Assembly: GCF_001610895.1 (NCBI RefSeq)
Contig: NZ_CP011273.1
Coordinates: 5,270,001-5,334,000, forward strand
Reading direction: 5' to 3'
Source: Planctomyces sp. SH-PL62
GTDB taxonomy: Bacteria > Planctomycetota > Planctomycetia > Isosphaerales > Isosphaeraceae
Length of the DNA stretch: 64,000 nt
Positions within the stretch are counted from its first letter, which is position 1; the number at the start of each line of letters is the position of its first letter. Of the stretch, positions 1 through 12,960 are shown piece after piece. A program made the position numbers and the translations under genes. The notes beneath the pieces were generated by a model. The model was given only the letters and a program-made list of their open reading frames with translations. It did no database searches and was not told where the DNA came from.

Positions 1-1
1 G

Positions 2-697
2 CGTCGACGCGAGATCCGTCGCACGATCGAGGACGCCGGCCTGGCGACGATCGGCCTGCACTGGCTGCTCGCGAAGACCGACGGATTCTACCTGACCTCG
101 CCCGACCCCGAAGTCCGACGCCGGACGGGAGAGTACTTCGTGGCCCTGGCCGAAGCCGCCCGCGACCTCGGCGGCTCGCTCCTGGTCCTCGGCTCTCCCA
201 AGCAGCGCGACCTGCTGCCGGGCGTCTCGTTCGACGAGGCCCAGGGCTACGCCGTGGAAGTCTTCCGACGGATCATGCCGGCGGTGGGCGACCTCGGGAT
301 CGACCTCTGCCTGGAACCCCTGGCCCCCACCGAGACCAACTTTCTGAACACCTGCGCCCAGGCCGAAGCCCTGATCGCCCAGGTCGACCACCCGCATTTC
401 AAGCTGCACATGGACGTGAAGGCCCAGAGCGGCGAGACCGACGCCACCGTCCCCGACCTGATCCGCCGCCACGCTCGAAACGCCGGCCACTTCCACGCCC
501 AGGACGTCAACCTGCAAGGCCCCGGAATGGGCGACGTCGACTTCGGCCCGATCTTCAAGGCCCTCGTCGAATCCGGTTACGACCGCTGGGTTTCCGTCGA
601 AGTGTTCGACTTCTCCCCCGGAGCCGAGGAGACCGCCCGGCGGAGCCTCGAATGCCTGAAGGCGAACCTCCGGGCCGCCCAGTCCAGTCCCGCCTGA
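2..697 (+). CDS. Sugar phosphate isomerase/epimerase family protein (5' truncated by window edge)
   Basis: The reading frame is open from base 2, so the true start lies upstream of the window. About 231 codons are visible. The sequence resembles the xylose-isomerase-like TIM-barrel family (AP_endonuc_2): alternating strands and helices, an acidic segment DLCLEPLAPTETNFLN, the HMDVKA stretch, a HFHAQDVN motif and a final SVEVFDFSPG strand. The acidic and histidine residues in these segments are typical metal ligands of the family. Substrate cannot be deduced; relatives act on hydroxypyruvate, inosose or other keto-sugars. It is followed by a 184-bp gap before the topoisomerase genes, so it probably ends its own transcription unit. 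Confidence 0.8.
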   Translation, partial: RRREIRRTIEDAGLATIGLHWLLAKTDGFYLTSPDPEVRRRTGEYFVALAEAARDLGGSLLVLGSPKQRDLLPGVSFDEAQGYAVEVFRRIMPAVGDLGIDLCLEPLAPTETNFLNTCAQAEALIAQVDHPHFKLHMDVKAQSGETDATVPDLIRRHARNAGHFHAQDVNLQGPGMGDVDFGPIFKALVESGYDRWVSVEVFDFSPGAEETARRSLECLKANLRAAQSSPA

Positions 698-881
698 GAC
701 CATCCCGATCCACGCCTCTGGCGCCGACGCCTTGATCCGCCTCACGCGGACTTGTAAATTCGTACACTATCAATTGCGGCCGAGGGCCGAACATTGGTAT
801 TGTGGCGATCTCAGGAGTTGCTTTGATCTGTGGGGCATGAAGCCGCGTTCGTGAAGCACAGGATGGGAGTCGGGTCCAGCG

Positions 882-5405
<4,524 letters not shown>

Positions 5406-5468
5406 CCCGGCGTCGATCTCCGCCGACCGACGTACCGCCGCGAAACGCCCGCGAGGAAACCGCACCCC

Positions 5469-6461
5469 ATGCCGATCATCGAGGTCGAGGATCTCACGAA
5501 GACGTACCGCGTCTTCCAGAAACGCGAGGGCCTGCTCGGGGCGCTCCGCGGGCTCTATCGTCGCGAATACAAGGAGGTCAAGGCCGTCGACCGGATCGGC
5601 TTCTCCATCGAGCCCGGCGAGATGGTCGCCTTCCTGGGCCCCAACGGCGCGGGGAAGACGACGACCCTCAAGATGCTCTCCGGACTGGTCTACCCCACCT
5701 CGGGGGACGCCCGCGTCCTGGGATACTCCCCCTGGCTCCGGGAGGACGCCTTCCGCCGCCAGTTCGCCCTCGTCATGGGCCAGAAGAACCAGCTCTGGTG
5801 GGACTTGCCCGCCGGCGACAGCTTCCAGCTCCACCGCGAGATCTACTCCATCCCCAAGGACCAGTTCGACCGCACCCTCGGCGAACTGGTCGAGCTGCTG
5901 GGGGTCCAGAAGCTGACCCGCCAGGCCGTCCGCGAGCTCTCGCTGGGCGAGCGGATGAAGATGGAGCTGATCGCCGCCCTCCTGCACGGCCCCCGGCTGC
6001 TGCTGCTGGACGAACCGACCATCGGCCTCGACGTCGTCGCGCAGGCCGCGATCCAGAAATGCCTGCGGGACTACCACGAACGCCGGGGCGTGACGATGCT
6101 CCTGACCAGCCACTACATGCGCGACGTCGAGGCGCTCTGCGACCGCGTGATCGTCATCACGCAGGGGAAGCTCGTCTACGACGGCCCGCTCGCCGGCATC
6201 GTCGAGCGGTTCGGGGAGGCGAAACTGGTCAAGCTCCAGTTCGACGGCCCCGCCCCCGAGGGGCTGGAACGGTTCGGCGAGCTGGTCCGCCGCGAAGGGC
6301 CGTTCGCCGACGTCCGCATCGAGCGGTCGCGGGTGGCCGAGGCCCTCGGCGCCGTGCTCAACCAACACGCCCTGGCCGACGTCAGCGTGGAAGACCCCCC
6401 GCTGGAGGAAGTCATCGCCAAGGTCTTCGAGGAGGCCCGGCTCGCCCATGACGCCGCCTGA
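5469..6461 (+). CDS. ABC-2 type exporter, ATP-binding protein
   Basis: A 330-residue nucleotide-binding protein. Walker A is GPNGAGKTT, the signature is LSLGERMKMEL, and Walker B is LLLLDEPTIGLD, followed by the switch histidine in LLTSHYMRD. After the ATPase core there is an approximately 80-residue C-terminal domain as found in ABC-2 drug or polymer exporter ATPases. It starts 63 bp after the topoisomerase gene, and its last 14 bases overlap the first permease gene, so the three ABC genes are translationally coupled. The substrate is unknown. The EWNQL-like QKNQLWWDLP Q-loop region is typical of the DUF990/ABC2_membrane_6 subgroup. Confidence 0.9.
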   Translation: MPIIEVEDLTKTYRVFQKREGLLGALRGLYRREYKEVKAVDRIGFSIEPGEMVAFLGPNGAGKTTTLKMLSGLVYPTSGDARVLGYSPWLREDAFRRQFALVMGQKNQLWWDLPAGDSFQLHREIYSIPKDQFDRTLGELVELLGVQKLTRQAVRELSLGERMKMELIAALLHGPRLLLLDEPTIGLDVVAQAAIQKCLRDYHERRGVTMLLTSHYMRDVEALCDRVIVITQGKLVYDGPLAGIVERFGEAKLVKLQFDGPAPEGLERFGELVRREGPFADVRIERSRVAEALGAVLNQHALADVSVEDPPLEEVIAKVFEEARLAHDAA

Positions 6462-7362
6462 CGCGACCACGGCGCAGCCTACCGAGACCCAGGACCGCCT
6501 CGCGCCGGAGTTCGGCGGGCCCGCGCCGGCCCCCGCCCGACCCGGCTTCCTCCAGTCGATGGTCAAGTACGCGCGGATCTTCCGCGTCTCGCTCATCGAA
6601 CGGATGACCTACCGCGGCGACTTCTTCCTGGCCACGATCCTCCGCTTCCTGCCGATCGTCACCACGATCCTGCTCTGGAAGGCGATCTACGAGGGCTCCG
6701 GCCAGGACGAGCTGGGAGGGTTCCGCTATCGCGAGATGATCGCGTACCTCCTGCTCACGAACATCAGCCGGATGTTCTCCAGCATGCCGGGCCTGGCGGC
6801 GGGCGTCGCCCGCGAGGTCCGCGAAGGGACCCTCAAACGCTATCTCATCCAGCCGCTCGACCTGACCGGCTTCTTGCTCGCGTCGCGGGTGGCGCACAAG
6901 GCCGCCTACATCACGATGTCGTTCCTTCCGTATGCGGGGCTGTTCTACCTCTGCCGGGGCTACTTCGACGGCTTCCCGGACGCGGCCACGCTGGCGGCCT
7001 ACGCGGTCTCGCTCATCCTCTCGTTCCTGGTCGGCTTCTACTTCGAGGCCAGCGTGGGGATGGTCGGGTTCTGGTTCCTGGAGGTGACGTCGCTGCTCTA
7101 CATCGTGATGACGCTCAACTTCTTCATCTCCGGCCACATGCTCCCGCTGGACCTGCTGCCGCAGCCGTGGTCGGGGATCCTCAAGGTGCTCCCCTTCCAG
7201 TACATGGCGTACTTCCCGGCCGTGGTGTTCCAGGGGAAGATCCGGGGAACGGAGCTGATCCTCCACCTGGGCCTGGAGCTGTTCTGGGCGGTCGCGTTTT
7301 TCGTCCTGGCGCGGACGCTCTACCGCGCGGGCCTGCGGCGCTACAGCGCCTACGGAGGCTGA
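6448..7362 (+). CDS. ABC-2 family permease (DUF990/ABC2_membrane_6), first subunit
   Basis: A 304-residue membrane protein with about six hydrophobic helices after an approximately 45-residue cytoplasmic N-terminus. The opening YARIFRVSLIERMTYRGDFF, the central REVREGTLKRYLIQPLD and the GHMLPLDLLPQPW region match the ABC2_membrane_6 (DUF990) exporter permeases. The ATG lies inside the 3' end of the ATPase gene (14-bp overlap), and the second permease starts 3 bp after its stop. This implies a heterodimeric permease with one shared ATPase. The exported substrate is not deducible. Confidence 0.85.
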   Translation: MTPPDATTAQPTETQDRLAPEFGGPAPAPARPGFLQSMVKYARIFRVSLIERMTYRGDFFLATILRFLPIVTTILLWKAIYEGSGQDELGGFRYREMIAYLLLTNISRMFSSMPGLAAGVAREVREGTLKRYLIQPLDLTGFLLASRVAHKAAYITMSFLPYAGLFYLCRGYFDGFPDAATLAAYAVSLILSFLVGFYFEASVGMVGFWFLEVTSLLYIVMTLNFFISGHMLPLDLLPQPWSGILKVLPFQYMAYFPAVVFQGKIRGTELILHLGLELFWAVAFFVLARTLYRAGLRRYSAYGG

Positions 7363-7365
7363 CCC

Positions 7366-8178
7366 GTGCTCCCTGGCGTCCCCCGATACACGCGGCTGCT
7401 GGGCGGGCTCGCCCGCTTCACGCTGGCCCGCGAGATGGCCTTCCGCGGCAACTTCCTGGTCAAGGTGTCGGTCGAGCTGCTCTGGATGGGCATCCTGATC
7501 GCCTTCTACCGGACCGTCTTCGCCAAGACCAGCCACATCGCGGCCTGGAGCGAGCCCGACTACTTCTTCTTCGTCGGCTGCTTCTTCGCGCTCAACGGCC
7601 TGATCGAGACCCTGTTTCTGGAGAACTGCAACGAGTTCGCCGAACTGGTCCGGACGGGCGACCTCGACTTCCTGCTGCTCAAGCCGATCGACGAGCAGTT
7701 CCTCGTCTCCTGCCGCCGCATCGACTGGGGGACCGCGCCCAACCTGCTGATGGGAGCGATCCTCATGGTCGTCGCCCTGGTCCAGAAAGACTGGGCGTTC
7801 GACCCGGCGCGGGTGGCGGCGTTCTTCGCGACCTTCGCCTGCGGCGTCGCCATCGCCTACAGCTTCATGATGATGCTGACCTCGGTCTCGGTCTGGATGG
7901 TGCGGAACACGAGCCTGATGGAGATGTGGTGGCTCTTCTCCAGCCTCGCCCGCTACCCCCGCGAGATCTTCTCCGGGCGCTGGGCCGAGCCGCTCGGGAA
8001 TTTCTTCACGTTCATCATCCCGATCCTGCTGGTCTCGAACGTGCCGGCGAACGTGATGGTGCGCGTGCTGGAGCCGTGGATGGTCGCCTGGACCGTGGCC
8101 GTCGCGCTGGCCTCGCTCTGGGTCAGCCGACGGTTCTTCCAGGTCGCGCTCCGCTCCTACCGGAGCGCCAGCAGTTGA
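7366..8178 (+). CDS. ABC-2 family permease (DUF990/ABC2_membrane_6), second subunit
   Basis: A 270-residue polytopic membrane protein starting at GTG, 3 bp after the first permease. The N-terminus LARFTLAREMAFRGNFL parallels the first permease (tandem paralogues), and ELVRTGDLDFLLLKPID is the family's cytoplasmic signature loop. About six transmembrane helices end in a short basic and serine-rich tail. With the two preceding genes it completes a three-gene ABC-2 exporter. No solute-binding protein gene is nearby, in keeping with export. Confidence 0.85.
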   Translation: MLPGVPRYTRLLGGLARFTLAREMAFRGNFLVKVSVELLWMGILIAFYRTVFAKTSHIAAWSEPDYFFFVGCFFALNGLIETLFLENCNEFAELVRTGDLDFLLLKPIDEQFLVSCRRIDWGTAPNLLMGAILMVVALVQKDWAFDPARVAAFFATFACGVAIAYSFMMMLTSVSVWMVRNTSLMEMWWLFSSLARYPREIFSGRWAEPLGNFFTFIIPILLVSNVPANVMVRVLEPWMVAWTVAVALASLWVSRRFFQVALRSYRSASS

Positions 8179-8442
8179 GCCGTCGGAGTGACCAGCCGGC
8201 GAATTCGGTTGCATGCACGCAACAGATCCTCCGACGCGCTGAAACCAGGAAACTCCCCGTCCGGAACCGTCGCCGCGGCCTACTCTCCTGGTAGCGGGCC
8301 AAAAGGCCGGCGCGACCGGATCGAGCCCCCTACCCCGGCGGCCCGATTGGAGACGCCGCGCCTCCCCGCCCGAGGGAGAGGAACCCACCAGGCGAGGCCC
8401 GGGCGATGCCGACGAGGGCCGGACACCGCACGGGAAGGCTAT

Positions 8443-9168
8443 ATGAACTGGTTCGAAGACCCACGGCACGAGCGGGACGACGAGGTCGAGGCGACGCCGG
8501 CCTTGATGGCGGAGATCCACCTGCTCCGCCTGCGGCTGGAGGAGGCCCGCGCGACCATCGACTCGCTCCGAAGCAAGGGGACCGGCCTGGAGGACGACCT
8601 CCACCGCCTGAAGCGCGTGGCCTCGACCGATCCGCTGACCGAACTCTGGAATCGTCGATTCCTGATCGATTCCCTCGACGTCTCGTATTCGTTCGCGGTG
8701 CGGCACCGGCTCGCGCTGTCGTTCGTGCTCCTGGACGTCGACGGCTTCAAGGCGTTCAACGACGCCTACGGCCACGCCGCGGGCGACGAGGTGCTGCGGC
8801 AGGTCGCCCTGATCGTCCGCAGTTGCGTCCGCGACCATGACGTGGTGGCGCGTTACGGAGGCGAGGAGTTCGCGATCCTGCTCCCGGGGACCGGGCGCGA
8901 CGGCGCGTCGGCGATGGCCGAGCGAGTGCGGCTCACCCTGGAGGCCCACCCCTGGGAGACCCGGCCGATCCGGGCGAGCTTCGGGGCGGCCACCCTCCGG
9001 CACAAGGACGTCGGCCCGCAGACCTCGGCCGTGAGCCTGGTGGAGAGCGCGGATCGAGCCCTGTATGTGTCGAAGCGCGAGGGCCGCAACCGGGTGACGC
9101 ACGCCGACGACCTGGCGAGGCCGTCGCCGTCGCTCGGCCTCGGAGCCGGGTCGGCCCTGGACCGTTGA
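8443..9168 (+). CDS. Diguanylate cyclase (GGDEF domain)
   Basis: A 241-residue protein making the second messenger c-di-GMP from two GTP. The ATG at 8443 follows a GGGAAGG ribosome site. Residues 20-55 form a coiled coil (MAEIHLLRLRLEEARATIDSL). The GGDEF domain follows: STDPLTELWNRRF, DVDGFKAFNDAYGHAAGD, and the active loop GGEEF, a fully competent variant. An RxxD inhibitory site (RDHD) sits exactly five residues before the active loop, so product inhibition is expected. There is no sensory domain or membrane segment, so it is cytosolic and dimerisation via the coiled coil is likely. The frame is open upstream but those codons look non-coding. Confidence 0.88.
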   Translation: MNWFEDPRHERDDEVEATPALMAEIHLLRLRLEEARATIDSLRSKGTGLEDDLHRLKRVASTDPLTELWNRRFLIDSLDVSYSFAVRHRLALSFVLLDVDGFKAFNDAYGHAAGDEVLRQVALIVRSCVRDHDVVARYGGEEFAILLPGTGRDGASAMAERVRLTLEAHPWETRPIRASFGAATLRHKDVGPQTSAVSLVESADRALYVSKREGRNRVTHADDLARPSPSLGLGAGSALDR

Positions 9169-9238
9169 CCCGCTCGCCCGAAGACGTGATACTAAAAGGA
9201 CGTGATGATGGAATGAGCCGCCCGGGCCTGGATGGACG

Positions 9239-10570
9239 ATGATGGCGTACCTCGCATCGACCCTCGTCGCCGTCGCGGCGGTCGCGATCCTCGCGATCGT
9301 CCTCAGGCGGGCGCGGGCGGCGAGGGACGTGGCTCGGGGGCTGGCTCGACTGGCCGAAGGGCGACGCGCCCGCCCGGTCCTCGTCCTGCCGTCGGGGAGG
9401 CTGGGCGCCCTGGTCGCCGCTTTCAACGCCGCGGCGCCGGAGGTCCACGAGCGGACGCGACGGCTGGAAGCCGATCGTCAGCAGCTCCGGGTGGTCCTGG
9501 GGGCGATGGCGGAAGCCGTGCTCGCCGTCGACCCACGGCGCCGACTCCTCTTCGCCAACGCCAGCGCCGACGCCCTCTTCGGCCTGGACGCCTCGTCGGT
9601 CGGCCGCCTGATGCCCGAGCTGATCCGCAGCCCGCAGGTCCACGACGCCGTCGAAGCCACCTTCCGCCTGGTCCACCCGGACGCCTACCTCGCCGAGTTC
9701 GCACTGCCGGGCCGGGACGTCCTGCGCCTCGCGCCTCGCATCCTGTCGGTCCGGGGCTCACCGCTGCCGGGGGGGCAGGCGGCCGGCGCGGTGCTGGTCT
9801 TCCACGACGTGACCGACCTCCGACGTCTCGAACGCATGCGCCAGGATTTCGTCGCGAACGCCTCGCACGAGTTGAAGACGCCGCTGGCGTCGATCAAGGC
9901 CTACGCCGAAACCCTGATCGACTGGGCGCTCGAGGACCCGGCCGTGAATCGGCGGTTCCTCGAACGGATCGCCGAGCAGATCGACCGGCTCGACGCCTTG
10001 ATCCGCGACATGCTCGCCCTGGCCCGCCTGGAGGCGAACCAGGACGTCTTCCGCCACGAACCGCTGGTCCTGATCCCGGTGCTCGAACGCCTGGTGGAGG
10101 CCCATCGCGACCGCGCCGAGGCCGGCGACCTCACCTTGTCGATCGACGCGGGGGGGCTCGATCGCGGGGTCACGGTCCTCGCCGACGAGGAGGCGATGCG
10201 TCAAATCGTGGACAACCTGATCGACAACGCGATCAAGTACACGCCGCCGGGGGGCCGCGTGAAGGTCGTGTGTTCAGCCACGGCCGGGGAGGTCGCCGTC
10301 GAGGTGAGCGACACCGGCGTCGGCATCCCCCGGGAAGACCAGGGGCGGATCTTCGAGCGATTCTACCGCGTCGACAGGGCGAGGAGCCGAGAGCTAGGGG
10401 GGACCGGCCTGGGGCTGGCGATCGTCAAGCACCTGGTCTCGTCGCTCGACGGGCGGGTGGAAGTCGCCAGCCGGCTCAGCTCCGGGTCGCGGTTCACCGT
10501 CCGGCTCCCCCGCGCCGCGGCGCCGATCACGCCCGTCGCCCCCCCCGCCTCGGCCGCGCCCCCGCCCTGA
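9239..10570 (+). CDS. phoR: PhoR-like membrane sensor histidine kinase
   Basis: A 443-residue kinase. One N-terminal transmembrane helix (about residues 3-22) precedes a short linker, a PAS-like domain (about 80-190), the dimerisation helix with phospho-acceptor H210 in ASHELKTPL, and a HATPase domain. The latter carries an N box (NLIDNAIKY), G1 (DTGVGI), an F box (FERFYRVD) and G2 (GTGLGLAIV). The single anchor, PAS and HisKA layout is that of PhoR, which senses phosphate through PstSCAB and phosphorylates PhoB. A PhoB-type regulator and pstSCAB lie within 9 kb, though separated by trxB and csrA. ATG 9242 is an equally good start. The kinase call is certain; the partner is inferred. Confidence 0.85.
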   Translation: MMAYLASTLVAVAAVAILAIVLRRARAARDVARGLARLAEGRRARPVLVLPSGRLGALVAAFNAAAPEVHERTRRLEADRQQLRVVLGAMAEAVLAVDPRRRLLFANASADALFGLDASSVGRLMPELIRSPQVHDAVEATFRLVHPDAYLAEFALPGRDVLRLAPRILSVRGSPLPGGQAAGAVLVFHDVTDLRRLERMRQDFVANASHELKTPLASIKAYAETLIDWALEDPAVNRRFLERIAEQIDRLDALIRDMLALARLEANQDVFRHEPLVLIPVLERLVEAHRDRAEAGDLTLSIDAGGLDRGVTVLADEEAMRQIVDNLIDNAIKYTPPGGRVKVVCSATAGEVAVEVSDTGVGIPREDQGRIFERFYRVDRARSRELGGTGLGLAIVKHLVSSLDGRVEVASRLSSGSRFTVRLPRAAAPITPVAPPASAAPPP

Positions 10571-10594
10571 TCCGGCGGGGGGCGAGGCGGCGGG

Positions 10595-11626
10595 TCATCT
10601 GTGCTGGGTCTCCAGCCACTTCTCGCAGTCCATCGCCGCGGAGCAGCCGGAGCCGGCGGCGGTGATGGCCTGTCGATAGTGCGTGTCGACCACGTCGCCG
10701 CAGGCGAAGACCCCTTCGACGCTGGTCGCCGTGCCGTAGTCGAGGAGCTTCTCAAGCAGGCCTTCCGGCGCTCCGGATTCCTGCCAGGCCAGGGCGGTCC
10801 GGGTGAGGACGTAGCCCGAAGGGGTCATCGCGACCTGGCCCTTGAAGATGGCCGAATTGGGGTCGTGGCCGATCGCCAGGAACAGCCCGGCGATCTTCAG
10901 GTCGCGCCGGGAGTCGTCCACGGTGGAGCGGAGCCGGACGCCCTGGAGGCTCGGGGGGCCGTCGGACGTATCGCCCAGGATCTCCTCGACCACCGAATTG
11001 AAGGCGTACTCGATCTTGGGATGATCCTTGAGCCGCTCCTGCATGATCTTGGACGCGCGGTACTCCTCGCGGCGGTGGATCAGGGTGACCTTGGTGGCGA
11101 ACCGGGTGAGGAAGGTGGCCTCCTCGATGGCCGAGTCGCCGCCGCCGACGACGGCGATCTCCTTCCCCTTGTAGAGCGCGCCGTCGCAGGTGGCGCAGGT
11201 GGTGACGCCGTTGCCCCGGTAAGGCCCCTCGACGCCCAGCCAGCGGGCCGCGGCGCCGGTGGCGATGATCACCGAGTCGGCGGTGTAGGTGCGGATCTCG
11301 CCGCTGGAGGGGTCGCCGCTGGGGTCGTCGGTGGTCTTGACGGTGAACGGCCGCTTCGAGAGGTCGACCTCGAAGACGGTCTCCCAGCGGGTGTCGGCGC
11401 CGAACCGCTGCGCCTGCTTGCGCATCCGGTCCATCAACTCCGGCCCGTCGATGCCGTCGGGGAAGCCGGGAAAGTTGTCGACCGTGGTCGTGAGCGTGAG
11501 CTGGCCCCCGGGCTCCTTCCCTTCGAAGACCAGGGGGGCCAGGTTGGCGCGCGAGGCGTAGATCGCGGCGGTGAGCCCGGCGGACCCCGAGCCGATGATG
11601 ATCACGGCCGAATGAGCAGCAGACAT
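10595..11626 (-). CDS. trxB: Thioredoxin-disulfide reductase
   Basis: A 343-residue FAD/NADPH flavoenzyme that reduces thioredoxin. The FAD dinucleotide fold is IIGSGSAGLTAAIYASRA, the redox-active disulfide is C144-A-T-C147, the NADPH fold is VVGGGDSAIEEA, and the FAD C-terminal motif is GVFACGDVVD followed by YRQAITAAGSG. I chose the ATG at 11626 because GGAAAGGGT stands just upstream; an earlier in-frame codon at 11689 is unsupported. It lies between the kinase and csrA in opposite orientation to both, so it is probably monocistronic. Confidence 0.95.
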   Translation of the reverse strand: MSAAHSAVIIIGSGSAGLTAAIYASRANLAPLVFEGKEPGGQLTLTTTVDNFPGFPDGIDGPELMDRMRKQAQRFGADTRWETVFEVDLSKRPFTVKTTDDPSGDPSSGEIRTYTADSVIIATGAAARWLGVEGPYRGNGVTTCATCDGALYKGKEIAVVGGGDSAIEEATFLTRFATKVTLIHRREEYRASKIMQERLKDHPKIEYAFNSVVEEILGDTSDGPPSLQGVRLRSTVDDSRRDLKIAGLFLAIGHDPNSAIFKGQVAMTPSGYVLTRTALAWQESGAPEGLLEKLLDYGTATSVEGVFACGDVVDTHYRQAITAAGSGCSAAMDCEKWLETQHR

Positions 11627-11938
11627 CGTCACCCTTTCCGAGCAAGGCGGATCGCGAACCAGATCGAATCGAACCGGACCAGGCCGCACCGGCCGCCCGA
11701 GTGGCGGACCCGCTCGCGGGGCGGGTGGGAGGGCCTCCGGGATCGGGAGTCTCCGGGGAGCGTCCCCCGGGCGGACGCGACTCCGAAATTTTGCGCATTC
11801 TCGCCGATCGACTCACAATCCTAGGGGGTCGTGACCTAGATTTCCAGCAGACACCCTGATGACCGGAGTCGGTCGCTTCCTCGGCGGGAGCATCAAGAGC
11901 TGGGGACGAGCATCAGGGACCATCGGAGGGACGACACC
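11627..11938. promoter_or_regulatory. trxB/csrA divergent intergenic region with long-range inverted repeat in the csrA leader
   Basis: This 312-bp region holds both divergent promoters. In the csrA leader, CCCTGATG (11854-11861) is the exact reverse complement of CATCAGGG (11911-11918). The two could close a stem around 49 nt and place the csrA ribosome site GGAGGG (11925-11930) just downstream. A further GGA (ACCGGAGTC) lies inside the loop. This layout would allow CsrA autoregulation, but that is inference. No convincing -35/-10 pair was found. Confidence 0.35.
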
Positions 11939-12211
11939 ATGCTGGTCTTGACGCGGAAGCTCATGGAGAGGCTCTATATCGGCAACGACGTCTGCGTGAC
12001 GGTCGTTCGGCTGGAGGGGGGCCAGGTGCGACTGGGGATCGAGGCCCCGCGCGAGGTGGCGGTCGTCCGGGCCGAGCTCGTCCCGGAGCGCCTGGCGGAG
12101 ACGCCGGTCCGGCGAGCCCGCAGCGACGAAGCGGTCGTCGACGCCGCGGTCAGGCGTCCACAAGTCGCGGCTCGTGGAAGCGATACCCCACGCCGCGAAC
12201 GGTTTCAATGA
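11939..12211 (+). CDS. csrA: Carbon storage regulator CsrA (translational regulator)
   Basis: A 90-residue RNA-binding protein that binds ANGGA motifs in mRNA leaders and regulatory RNAs. The first approximately 50 residues are a full CsrA fold (MLVLTRKLMERLYIGND, then GGQVRLGIEAPREVAVVRAEL). The key N-terminal and REVAVVR RNA-binding residues are conserved. The C-terminal 35 residues (arginine/acidic, no homology) make it longer than the usual 60-75. A strong GGAGGG precedes the ATG. Its 3' end overlaps the convergent regulator gene by 62 bp, so antisense effects between the two are possible. Confidence 0.92.
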   Translation: MLVLTRKLMERLYIGNDVCVTVVRLEGGQVRLGIEAPREVAVVRAELVPERLAETPVRRARSDEAVVDAAVRRPQVAARGSDTPRRERFQ

Positions 12212-12857
12212 GGTCGCCGGCCGTGCCGAGTTTCTTCCGCAGGCTCTTGATGTGGACGTCGATCGTCCGCTCCAGGACCACGGCGTCCTCGCCGATCGCC
12301 GCGTCCATCAGCTCGTAGCGGGTGAACGCGCGGCCGATCTGGCGGAGCAAGACCTCCAGGAGCCGGAACTCGGTCGGGGTCAGGACCAGTTCCTGATCGC
12401 CGGAGAACGCCCGGTGACCGTGGCGGTCGATCCGCACCCCCTGGCTGGCGAGTTGGGAGCCCGCGGGGACCTCCTCCCGGGTCTGGGCCCGGCGCAACTC
12501 CTTCTTGATCCGCTGGATCAGCACTTTCATGCTGTAGGGCTTCGTCACGTAATCGTCGGCGCCGGTCGCGAATCCCACCAGCTGGTCGGACTCCTCGGCG
12601 CGGGCGGTGACCATGACGACCGGCACGTCCTTCGTGCGGGGGCTCGACTTCAGCTCGCGGCAGACGTCCAGGCCCCCCTTGAGCGGGAGCATCAGGTCGA
12701 GCACGATCAGGTCGGGCGACTTCAGGTTGGCTTGCCGGAGCGCCTCGACGCCGTCGCCGGCGATGATCGTCTCATAGCCCTCGCGTTCGAGATTGCAGCA
12801 GAGGATCTCGACGAGCGAGCGCTCGTCCTCGACGATCAGGATTTTCGGCTTGGGCAT
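12150..12857 (-). CDS. phoB: PhoB/OmpR-family response regulator
   Basis: A 235-residue regulator. The receiver domain (1-120) has the acidic pocket E10-D11, phospho-acceptor D54 in LIVLDLMLP, a threonine in VTARAEE and lysine in TKPYS. The winged-helix DNA-binding domain (about 135-230) ends with the recognition helix TIDVHIKSLRKKLG and the wing VRGVGYRF, as in PhoB. The IMGYRF-type end and the nearby pst operon and PhoR-like kinase support a phosphate-starvation role. A tandem TTCA repeat upstream (12936-12957) may be its own operator. Exact target set unknown. Confidence 0.85.
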   Translation of the reverse strand: MPKPKILIVEDERSLVEILCCNLEREGYETIIAGDGVEALRQANLKSPDLIVLDLMLPLKGGLDVCRELKSSPRTKDVPVVMVTARAEESDQLVGFATGADDYVTKPYSMKVLIQRIKKELRRAQTREEVPAGSQLASQGVRIDRHGHRAFSGDQELVLTPTEFRLLEVLLRQIGRAFTRYELMDAAIGEDAVVLERTIDVHIKSLRKKLGTAGDLIETVRGVGYRFHEPRLVDA

Positions 12858-12935
12858 GGTCGTCGCGTCCGGTTCGCGGGCTTCGCGGCCCGAAGTCGTT
12901 CATCTCCACAGACAAGTGTACCGGCGGCGTTGTCG

Positions 12936-12957
12936 CCGTGATGAACCCGACGTGAAG
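12936..12957 (-). promoter_or_regulatory. Candidate Pho box upstream of phoB
   Basis: On the minus strand two 11-bp units stand directly adjacent: CTTCACGTCGG and GTTCATCACGG. Each begins with a TTCA core, the spacing and form of a PhoB/PhoP direct-repeat operator. A TACACT -10-like hexamer lies at 12920-12915. The match resembles the actinobacterial GTTCA-type Pho box more than the E. coli CTGTCA type. Autoregulation of phoB would follow; this is inference. Confidence 0.4.
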
Positions 12958-12960
12958 AAA

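Noticed and set aside
8188-8442. N-terminal extension of the diguanylate cyclase
   Set aside because: The extra 85 codons are Arg/Pro-rich with no ribosome site, while ATG 8443 has GGGAAGG upstream and starts a normal coiled coil.
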